Of a stretch of DNA of 64,000 nucleotides, positions 52,561 to 63,000 are shown in pieces; position 1 is the first letter of the stretch; the number at the start of each line of letters is the position of its first letter. The translations under genes and the position numbers were made by a program. The notes under the pieces are model-generated. The model saw only the letters and a list, made by a program, of their open reading frames with translations. It searched no databases and was not told the DNA's origin. Source of the DNA: Haematococcus lacustris (Eukaryota > Chlorophyta > Chlorophyceae > Chlamydomonadales > Haematococcaceae); the NCBI GenBank assembly GCA_030144725.1, contig JASKMD010000010.1, positions 1,143,958-1,207,957 on the forward strand, written 5' to 3'.

Positions 52561-54040
52561 TGTCTGCATGGCAATTCCCCTGCAGGTTTCCAGGAGCGTT
52601 GTGAGCATCGCGGCTGCGGTGTCGACAGCTTCTCTAGCCGGGAGGCCTGCCACAAGTGTCAAGCGTTGTGGTTGTTGTGGGTTGGCCTTGTCTAGTGTGG
52701 TCAGGAAGTGGGTAGCGTCTGTGTACATGGGAGCTAGGTATGCTGTCAGTTGTGCATGCAGTTGTGGAGCGCCGGAGCTGGGTTGTTGTACTCCAAGCCG
52801 GTATGCTTCCCTATCTTTGTTGGTGATTGGGGTGGTGAGAATGGTGTGGCTGTGTTTTAAGGGTTGGTGTGTGGCTGCTAGATCTATGCCCAGTCTGGTA
52901 GTGGTGAGTGTGGCGGTGAGCGGTCTGTGGTCGCTAAGGTACGCGTTTGTGTCGACGTGTGTGCGATGCCCAGGGCCGTGTCTCGCGTCGCGCGTCAGGA
53001 TGGCGTCGATGCGGCTGTTGCAGTGTGGTTGCTGGTAGGTCCAAGCCCGGTCGCCGGGGTCAGCTTCGGATAGGCGCAGCTCTGTGGCGAACTCCCTCAT
53101 CATGTGGTCTTGTGGGTATTCAGTGTGTTCGGAGCGGTCCTCTACCCTCATCGTGGCGTTGATGTCTCCCGCCAGAATGAGTGAGCCGGGCAGTTGTCCG
53201 GTGGCTGCTCGTATGTGTTCTTGCATCTTTCTCCTTAATGGGATCGCGTCGTCGTTGTTCCCTGACGGCCAGTACGTGGCAACGAGTGTGAGTTCCTCGC
53301 TTTGCCGTTGGCGGAGGCTTAGGATGACGCATCGAGTGTTTACATCCGCATCCGCACACGGCGGCAGCATGGTGGCTTGCATTTGGATAGCTAGATCGTG
53401 TCTGATGCCAATGAGGACCTCACTGTGGCCTTCGTGACGGTGGACGGTGTAGTTGGGCATAACCCTCTTCAGCCAGCCAGAGCTAGGTCTGTTGCTCTTG
53501 GGTTGGGTCATAGTCTCAGTGAGGATCAAGATGTCCGGGCTATGTTTGTGCACCAGGTTCAGGACCTCATTTCTAGATCTGCATAGGCCTCTGACATTGA
53601 AGGTTGTGAGGGTGATGTGTTGCCTGTTGAGGGTTGCTTGGGGCAGTTCGGTTGGGGGGTTGTTGTGTTGGCTCGTACAAGGGTCAGTGTCCGGCGTGGT
53701 TTGTTGTGTCGCGGCTATGTTGGGGTTGAGCCTTGTGGTGTGGGCTTCGGTTGTGGGTTTGCAGAGGTATTGGGACATGAGGGTTTGTGTGTGCGTGTCG
53801 TTGCGGTGTGCCTTGGTGGCTCGTACCCGCTTAGCTGACGGGTCAGTGTTGGTATCGACCCGCGTGGTGGGTCGATTGGTACGCGGCGTACCTGAGGGGG
53901 CTGGCGGGCGGAGGGTAACGGTGGGGATGTCCCGGCGCTGTCGCGACCGGGCAGGTTCCTCGTGTAATGGGGTGTCCTCTATTGTAGTGTTGCGCTTGGT
54001 GTCTAGTGTAGAGTTATTGTCGGCGCCAATGGTGGTCACG

Positions 54041-54196
54041 GGCAGTGGGGGCACGGGCACGGGCACGGGCATGGGCACGGGCACGGGCACGGGCACGGGC
54101 ACGGGCACGGGCACGGGCACGGGCACGGGCACGGGCACGGGCACGGGCACGGGCACGGGCACGGGCACGGGCACGGGCACGGGCACGGGCACGGGC
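54041..54196 (-). repeat. (GGGCAC)n hexamer satellite, about 26 copies; Val-Pro linker
   Basis: The GGGCAC unit (plus strand), with one TGGGCA variant, encodes alternating Val-Pro in frame between protease 2 and the AP endonuclease. It is in frame, so it acts as a length-variable linker. Confidence 0.93.
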
Positions 54197-56289
54197 AGTG
54201 GGGCGAGTATCTCTGTGTGGTCGGTGGTCTCTCTTGCCTCTGTGTTGTCTGTGGTAAGATCAATCGGGACAGTGTGATCTTGGAAGTGTGCTGCTAGTGA
54301 TGATGTGGTGGTGGCCTCCAACGGGTCCGCTATCCAGATCTCTCTCCTAATGTATCTTGTGTTTTTCACATTACCAGTGCAGATGGTGAGCAGGTTCCCT
54401 TGGAGGTGTTTCCAGTCGTTAGGTGTGGAAAGTGGCTTTGGCCTCCGGTTCAGCGAGTCCAGTTGATACCAACCTTGGGTCGTATGTTTGATTACGGTTG
54501 CATGGTGGTGTGATAGCAGGAGGACAGCATCCGTGGTTGTCGCGCCGGTGTTTGCAATAGTTGTGGTGATCGTCTCTGGTGTAATACTGTGGGTTGGGAG
54601 GTAGGTTGTTGCTGGGTGCAGGTACGTGCATGTCTCGTGTTGTTTGCGGTAGAGGTAGTGGTTCAGTGTGTCGGTTGAGAATTTGCCTTTCTCGTGGTAG
54701 ATGTGGTTGGTTGTGAGGGTTCTGATAGCATACCCTTCTTCTCGTGCCTTCTGTGCAAGGGATTGCAAATGTTCTTGTAGTTGCTTGCAGTGGTCAATGA
54801 CTGCGTGGTAGTCAATGTGTTTTTTTCCCATGGCCATGTTGAATGCATGTACTAGGCAGCACTCTTCGTATTGCCCTTCCATGTACATGTGTGTAGGATT
54901 GTGGGTCGGGATATGCGTAGGGCCGGTTGCTATTGGTGTATGTTCTGTATGGCTAATGATGTGGTGGATGTCCTTTTCCTTGCATTGGCGTATCTGCTCT
55001 CGTGAGCGGGTGTTGGGTGTGATGACAAAGAGTTGGTGCATAGTTCGCTTGGTTGTAGCTGGGATGCGTGGGAGGGGTGTGGGCGTCGTTTCCATGGAGT
55101 CCAGTAGGTTCCATGTGCCGTTCATGCATTTCATGGCCATGCTGTGGCCTTGTTTTCTGCAAAGGAAAGTGTGTGTACCGTATTGGGCAGCTAGGTTCCC
55201 TAGGTTATTAGCGGACCAGTCGCTGGGTTGGTTGAGTTGGGCAATGCTCTGTACTGCAAGGCCATAATGGGTGCGTAAGTACATCTCGATCACTTCGTCG
55301 GAGTAGCCATCTATGCCTCTTGCCATCAGCCATGCGCCGCGCTCTAGGGTATCAGTTAGTTGAGGGAGCCTGTTCTCGTAGAAGTTGTCTATGTCCTGCA
55401 TGGTGACCCATTCATGTCCCGCAGCATTGTTCAGGGAGTAGACCTGGCACGCAGAGCTATCCTTATCTTGTTGGAAGTGCTGCGGGTTAGCTTCAACGTC
55501 TCCAGCGGCTAACAAGAGCCATGCTACGTAGACATCCCGTGCGGCGATTATGGGGTTCAGAGTGTAGTTGGTCCAGTTAATTTCACCTGTTGTTGTTTGA
55601 TAGCAGTAGTAGACATGCAAGGTGCTATTGAATTGGTATACTGTGTATGTGCGGCCGTTGTTCACCCCATGTGTGGAGAGGTGGAATCTATGGGCGACCT
55701 TGCAGAGGGAGCTAGAGGCGGCTAGGGAGCCATCTAGGCCTGTCATTAGGTTGTACCCAATTGCTCGTATGGCTGGCCTGCAGGCGCCTAATCGCTTTAT
55801 GTGGCGCTTTAGGCATCGTCTGGATTCTTTAGCTGTGGGTGTGCGGCGTTGATGCAAGTTTGTTTTGATGGCATAGGTGCCAATAGTGAAGAGTAGTAGG
55901 TAGTTCACTAGATTCTCTTGTTGATGGATGATGCTTCCTATTTGTGTGGCAGTATGACGGTGGGCGGCGCAGGCAGTCTGGTGATGTGGTTGAATGTTCA
56001 CACTCCTTTTGGTTACATTGACTACATCGTACGCGTGTGACATGGTGCCCGAGCGGGGTGCAGGGGCAAGCAGGAGTGTAGAGCATTCGTGTCGTAGCTC
56101 CAGTCCTCTATTACTATATAGTACCCCTATCTTATTGAGGTCTCGATTACTTCCCCGCCGCCGCATGTGCTGATCATGGCCTATTGGGTGCGCGGGACAC
56201 TGGAGCTCGCCAGTCCCACTCTTTCTTCGGTGCGGCTCTGTTGCGTGGGTCTCCTTCCACCTGCATGTATGGGTAGTGGTGGCCATTGT

Positions 56290-56860
56290 GTGAGGGGCAG
56301 CAGGTGGGGCAGTGGGTGTGGCAGTATGCCGTGTGGTGGGTGGGTCAGTTGGTGGGGCGGCAGTTGGTTTAGTAGGTAGGGCAGCTGCGGGTGGGTTTGG
56401 AGATGGGGCTGCAGGTGGGACTGTGAGGGCGACTGCCGGTGAGTCTGCGGGTGGGGCTGTGGGTAAGGCTGTAGGTGGGGCTGCAGGTGGGGCTGTGGGT
56501 GGGGCTGCCGGTGAGTCTGCGGGTGGGACTGTGGGTGAGGCTGTAGTCGGGGCTGCAGGTGGGGCTGTGGGTGGGGCTGCTGGTGGGGCTGTAGGTGGGG
56601 CTGTGGGTGGAGTTGTGGGTGGGGCTGTAGTTGGGGCTGGTGTTGGGGCTGTAGGTGGGGCTGCAAATGAGGCTGTAGTGGGAGGGGCAGGTGGTGTGGT
56701 CGATGGGGTAGTAGGCGGGGGGGTAGATGGGGTGGTTTGTGGTGCAGCCGATGGGACGTCATATGGGGCAGCAGGTAGTGCAGTTTGTGCGGCATATGGT
56801 GCCCTAGTAGATGCCACAGGTGATGCAGCATATGACATTGCGAGTGTGGCAGTGGGAGGG
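56290..56860 (-). repeat. Degenerate GGTGGGGCTG minisatellite (Pro/Ala/Thr-rich N-terminus of copy A)
   Basis: Units of 12-30 bp built on GGTGGGGCTGTGGGTGGGGC encode APPTAPPAAPPT-like sequence on the minus strand. They occupy the place held by the 38-residue repeats in copy B. Confidence 0.85.
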
Positions 56861-56934
56861 GCAAGTGGGGCCGCTAGGTTCTCTGTGTGCTTGTGCTTGT
56901 TGGTGTCGTGCACATCAGGGTGGGTTGGTGTCAT

Positions 56935-57050
56935 GTATATTGGTGGGGGACAATTCTGGTTTGAAATTTCAACGCTAAATTCCGCAGCACCGATACGCGC
57001 TTAAGACAACCTGATAGCAGGGCGTTAACAAGCACGCGAGGAGCAGCAGA
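56935..57050. other. Divergent junction between copies A and B
   Basis: 116 bp between the first ATG of copy A (minus) and that of copy B (plus). No promoter motif or palindrome-array unit is visible. Which bases belong to which element is unresolved. Confidence 0.5.
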
Positions 57051-60000
57051 ATGAGCGTGGTATCGCAAAACCCGACTTGTGAACAGCGAGCAGTACAGGC
57101 AATGGAGGTCAACGGTAAGCCCAGGAGAAGGCTTATCGGTATCCTAACCTGTCTCTGGCTGCTGTGCGCGTGTTGGTGCTGGGGTGCGGCAAGCTTGGGT
57201 GGCACAAGTGGCCACCTAGCCCCGCACTTGTCAGGCCAACACGGCGCCGTTGAGGGTTCGCCCCACGGTAGCTACGCAAGCAGTTTTGGCCCTTGGCCAG
57301 CGTTGACCCAATCTACGTTCCCAATTCTCTATCCTACGGATACCCACAACTACTGGAACAAGAAGGGCCATGCCCCGGTTATAAACACTACATGCTTGCC
57401 AAGATGCCAACACGTCTCTAACGTACCTCGCGACATCCATGTACAGACAACACGGACTCTAGAGATGGACACACACCCTTGCTTGCAAACTGACGAAAGA
57501 CACGGCTCTCAATTGTACCACCTTCCAGCCCCGCCAGACCTGCCCTCCCACCTGCCAGCCCTGACTGTTGCAGCCCACACAGACATGCAATCCACACATG
57601 CTGATACGCAGAATGACAAGAGACATATTGCCCAGCCCTACCATCACCTGCAAGCCCTTGCTGCTGCAGCCTTGCGTGACCGGCCAGCCGCTACAGAGAT
57701 GCCATCTACTCATGTTGACATGCAGGCCGGCATAAGACATGGCGCTCAGCCTTACCACCACCTGCCAGACCTGCTTGCCACAGCCTGGCAGGACCAGCCA
57801 GCCACAACAGAGATGCCAACTACCCATGTTGACATGCAGGCCGGCATAAGACATGGCGCTCAGCCTTACCACCACCTGCCAGACCTGCTTGCCACAGCCT
57901 GGCAGGACCAGCCAACCACACCAGAGATGCCAACTACCCATGTTGACATGCAGGCCGGCTTAAGACATGGCGCTCAGCCTTACCACCACCTGCCAGAATT
58001 GCTTGCCACAGCCTGGCAGGACCAGCCAGCCACAACAGAGATGCCAACTACCCATGTTGACATGCAGGCCGGCATAAGACATGGCGCTCAGCCTTACCAC
58101 CACCTGCCAGAATTGCTTGCCACAGCCTGGCAGGACCAGCCAGCCACAACAGAGATGCCAACTACCCATGTTGACATGCAGGCCGGCATGAGACATGGCG
58201 CTCACCCTTACCACCACCTGCCAGACCTCCTTGCTACAGCCTTGCATGACCAGCCAGGCACTATAGAGATGCAAACTACCCATGTTGACATGCAGGCCGG
58301 CATAAGACATGGCGCTCACCCTTACCACCACCTGCCAGACCTGCTTGCTACAGCCTTGCATGACCAGCCAGCCACAACAGAGATGCCAACTACCCATGTT
58401 GACATGCAGGCCGGCATGAGACATGGCGCTCACCCTTACCACCACCTGCCAGACCTGCTTGCTACAGCCCTGCATGACCAGCCAGCCACAACAGAGATGC
58501 CAACTACCCATGTTGACATGCAGGCCGGCATAAGACATGGCGCTCAGCCTTACCACCACCTGCCAGACCTGCTTGCCACAGCCTGGCAGGACCAGCCAGC
58601 CACAACAGAGATGCCAACTACCCATGTTGACATGCAGGCCGGCATAAGACATGGCGCTCAGCCTTACCACCACCTGCCAGAATTGCTTGCCACAGCCTGG
58701 CAGGACCAGCCAGCCACAACAGAGATGCCAACTACCCATGTTGACATGCAGGCCGGCATAAGACATGGCGCTCAGCCTTACCACCACCTGCCAGAATTGC
58801 TTGCCACAGCCTGGCAGGACCAGCCAGCCACAACAGAGATGCCAACTACCCATGTTGACATGCAGGCCGGCATGAGACATGGCGCTCACCCTTACCACCA
58901 CCTGCCAGACCTCCTTGCTACAGCCTTGCATGACCAGCCAGGCACTATAGAGATGCAAACTACCCATGTTGACATGCAGGCCGGCATAAGACATGGCGCT
59001 CACCCTTACCACCACCTGCCAGACCTGCTTGCTACAGCCTTGCATGACCAGCCAGCCACAACAGAGATGCCAACTACCCATGTTGACATGCAGGCCGGCA
59101 TGAGACATGGCGCTCACCCTTACCACCACCTGCCAGACCTGCTTGCTACAGCCCTGCATGACCAGCCAGCCACAACAGAGATGCCAACTACCCATGTTGA
59201 CATGCAGGCCGGCATAAGACATGGCGCTCAGCCTTACCACCACCTGCCAGACCTGCTTGCCACAGCCTGGCAGGACCAGCCAGCCACAACAGAGATGCCA
59301 ACTACCCATGTTGACATGCAGGCCGGCATAAGACATGGCGCTCAGCCTTACCACCACCTGCCAGAATTGCTTGCCACAGCCTGGCAGGACCAGCCAGCCA
59401 CAACAGAGATGCCAACTACCCATGTTGACATGCAGGCCGGCATAAGACATGGCGCTCAGCCTTACCACCACCTGCCAGACCTGCTTGCCACAGCCTGGCA
59501 GGACCAGCCAGCCACAACAGAGATGCCAACTACCCATGTTGACATGCAGGCCGGCATAAGACATGGCGCTCAGCCTTACCACCACCTGCCAGACCTGCTT
59601 GCCACAGCCTGGCAGGACCAGCCAACCACACCAGAGATGCCAACTACCCATGTTGACATGCAGGCCGGCTTAAGACATGGCGCTCAGCCTTACCACCACC
59701 TGCCAGAATTGCTTGCCACAGCCTGGCAGGACCAGCCAGCCACAACAGAGATGCCAACTACCCATGTTGACATGCAGGCCGGCATAAGACATGGCGCTCA
59801 GCCTTACCACCACCTGCCAGAATTGCTTGCCACAGCCTGGCAGGACCAGCCAGCCACAACAGAGATGCCAACTACCCATGTTGACATGCAGGCCGGCATG
59901 AGACATGGCGCTCACCCTTACCACCACCTGCCAGACCTCCTTGCTACAGCCTTGCATGACCAGCCAGGCACTATAGAGATGCAAACTACCCATGTTGACA

Positions 60001-63000
60001 TGCAGGCCGGCATAAGACATGGCGCTCACCCTTACCACCACCTGCCAGACCTGCTTGCTACAGCCTTGCATGACCAGCCAGCCACAACAGAGATGCCAAC
60101 TACCCATGTTGACATGCAGGCCGGCATGAGACATGGCGCTCACCCTTACCACCACCTGCCAGACCTGCTTGCTACAGCCCTGCATGACCAGCCAGCCACA
60201 ACAGAGATGCCAACTACCCATGTTGACATGCAGGCCGGCATAAGACATGGCGCTCAGCCTTACCACCACCTGCCAGACCTGCTTGCCACAGCCTGGCAGG
60301 ACCAGCCAGCCACAACAGAGATGCCAACTACCCATGTTGACATGCAGGCCGGCATAAGACATGGCGCTCAGCCTTACCACCACCTGCCAGAATTGCTTGC
60401 CACAGCCTGGCAGGACCAGCCAGCCACAACAGAGATGCCAACTACCCATGTTGACATGCAGGCCGGCATAAGACATGGCGCTCAGCCTTACCACCACCTG
60501 CCAGAATTGCTTGCCACAGCCTGGCAGGACCAGCCAGCCACAACAGAGATGCCAACTACCCATGTTGACATGCAGGCCGGCATGAGACATGGCGCTCACC
60601 CTTACCACCACCTGCCAGACCTCCTTGCTACAGCCTTGCATGACCAGCCAGGCACTATAGAGATGCAAACTACCCATGTTGACATGCAGGCCGGCATAAG
60701 ACATGGCGCTCACCCTTACCACCACCTGCCAGACCTGCTTGCTACAGCCTTGCATGACCAGCCAGCCACAACAGAGATGCCAACTACCCATGTTGACATG
60801 CAGGCCGGCATGAGACATGGCGCTCACCCTTACCACCACCTGCCAGACCTGCTTGCTACAGCCCTGCATGACCAGCCAGCCACAACAGAGATGCCAACTA
60901 CCCATGTTGACATGCAGGCCGGCATAAGACATGGCGCTCAGCCTTACCACCACCTGCCAGACCTGCTTGCCACAGCCTGGCAGGACCAGCCAGCCACAAC
61001 AGAGATGCCAACTACCCATGTTGACATGCAGGCCGGCATAAGACATGGCGCTCAGCCTTACCACCACCTGCCAGACCTGCTTGCCACAGCCTGGCAGGAC
61101 CAGCCAGCCACAACAGAGATGCCAACTACCCATGTTGACATGCAGGCCGGCATAAGACATGGCGCTCAGCCTTACCACCACCTGCCAGACCTGCTTGCCA
61201 CAGCCTGGCAGGACCAGCCAGCCACAACAGAGATGCCAACTACCCATGTTGACATGCAGGCCGGCATAAGACATGGCGCTCAGCCTTACCACCACCTGCC
61301 AGACCTGCTTGCCACAGCCTGGCAGGACCAGCCAACCACACCAGAGATGCCAACTACCCATGTTGACATGCAGGCCGGCTTAAGACATGGCGCTCAGCCT
61401 TACCACCACCTGCCAGACCTCCTTGCTACAGCCTTGCATGACCAGCCAACCACAACAGAGATGCCAACTACCCATGTTGACATGCAGGCCGGCATGAGAC
61501 ATGGCGCTCACCCTTACCACCACCTGCCAGACCTGCTTGCTACAGCCCTGCATGACCAGCCAGCCACAACAGAGATGCCAACTACCCATGTTGACATGCA
61601 GGCCGGCATAAGACATGGCGCTCAGCCTTACCACCACCTGCCAGACCTGCTTGCCACAGCCTGGCAGGACCAGCCAGCCACAACAGAGATGCCAACTACC
61701 CATGTTGACATGCAGGCCGGCATAAGACATGGCGCTCAGCCTTACCACCACCTGCCAGACCTGCTTGCCACAGCCTGGCAGGACCAGCCAACCACACCAG
61801 AGATGCCAACTACCCATGTTGACATGCAGGCCGGCTTAAGACATGGCGCTCAGCCTTACCACCACCTGCCAGACCTCCTTGCTACAGCCTTGCATGACCA
61901 GCCAACCACAACAGAGATGCCAACTACCCATGTTGACATGCAGGCCGGCATGAGACATGGCGCTCACCCTTACCACCACCTGCCAGACCTCCTTGCTACA
62001 GCCTTGCATGACCAGCCAGCCACTATAGAGATGCAAACTACCCATGTTGACATGCAGGCCGGCATAAGACATGGCGCTCAGCCTTACCACCACCTGCCAG
62101 ACCTGCTTGCTACAGCCTTGCATGACCAGCCAGCCACAACAGAGATGCCAACTACCCATGTTGACATGCAGGCCGGCATGAGACATGGCGCTCACCCTTA
62201 CCACCACCTGCCAGACCTGCTTGCTACAGCCCTGCATGACCAGCCAGCCACAACAGAGATGCCAACTACCCATGTTGACATGCATGCCATGGGGATCAAG
62301 ACTAGCCATCAACAACGCACTCAACATGAGCATTCAGTTGAAGCATTATATAGCATGGGAGGACGGTTACAGTTAGGCCATGAGTGGTTTGCATTACTTA
62401 TCATCCCTTTACCCCGGCCCGGCACTATGTCACATGCATGCACTGCCGCCCATGTAACCAGATCAAGTGCGTGCAATCCACAGAATTACCGAGTAGCGAC
62501 GTCCTACTCCGCTCCCCAACGTACCTCCACCCACATTGGCAGAGTCATCACACAACAAAGGAACTTGGAGACCCAACTCTTATTCTTGGGGATGGGTATT
62601 TACATCATTACCACAGCCCCCCAACATGGCAACAAACCCACAGTTAAAGAATCGAAACAGTGCCTAAGGCGGCATAAGAAACGCTTAAGTTCATATAGAT
62701 CCACGGTACGAACCATTGGGTACAATGTAATGACAGGGATGGATGGCACCCTGGCCGCCTCTAGCTCCCTATGTAAGCTTTCTAACACTTTCCACCTCTC
62801 CACACATGGAGCTAAGAACGGCCGCCCATACACAGTCTACCAATACAACAGCACCCTCCATGTCTATTGCTGCTACCAAACAACACTAGGTGAAAGTAAC
62901 TGGACTACCTCCACCTTCAACCCCATAGCTGCCGCACGTGCTGTCTACGTGGCCTGGCTCTTATTAGCCGCTGGGGATGTTGAAGCTAATCCAGGTCCGG

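Larger units (their letters stand above)
52560..56934 (-). pseudogene. Copy A N-terminal part: repeats, damaged 2A, two Josephin-like proteases, AP endonuclease
   Basis: Residues 1 to about 230 are Ala/Pro/Thr repeats. Homology with copies B and C starts near GTMSHAYDVV. The 2A site reads GDVEANPQ, having lost four codons including the essential Gly-Pro. Protease 1 has ACQVYSLNNAAG (about 497), QGHSMAMKC (about 598) and WNLLDS. Protease 2 has YEECCLVHAFNMAMG (about 691) and SHHHATVIKH...WYQLDSLN (about 811-828). A (Val-Pro) tract spans about 911-963. The AP endonuclease starts [15 protein letters not shown] (about 1110), with [35 protein letters not shown] and SDHRPLTATL (about 1331). The frame is lost near 52550. 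Both protease triads look intact. Confidence 0.88.
46560..56990 (-). mobile_element. Copy A: Dualen/RandI-like non-LTR retrotransposon, nearly full length, inactivated
   Basis: The minus-strand domain order is N-terminal Pro/Ala/Thr-rich repeats, a 2A remnant, two Josephin-like protease domains, a Val-Pro linker, AP endonuclease, RT, PHD finger, RNase H, and zinc knuckle plus a PD-(D/E)XK-like domain. The presence of AP-like and restriction-like endonucleases in one element matches what I recall of Dualen/RandI. Lesions are a 12-bp deletion removing the Gly-Pro of 2A (near 55484), a frameshift near 52550, a TAG at 52341, and a frameshift near 50500. Exact ends and target duplications were not determined. 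The 3' end lies in a C-rich tract next to copy C. Confidence 0.85.

Noticed and set aside
54045..54277. Plus-strand ARARAR/GTGTGT frames opposite copy A
   Set aside because: Shadows of the Val-Pro linker hexamer; the minus strand carries the endonuclease and protease domains.
57960..61361. Two 563-codon minus-strand frames of MGSWHLCCGWLV repeats
   Set aside because: They are the antisense of the 114-bp coding repeat. The plus frame continues into recognisable domains at both ends, while these stop at each TTA (GGCTTAAG) unit and match nothing.
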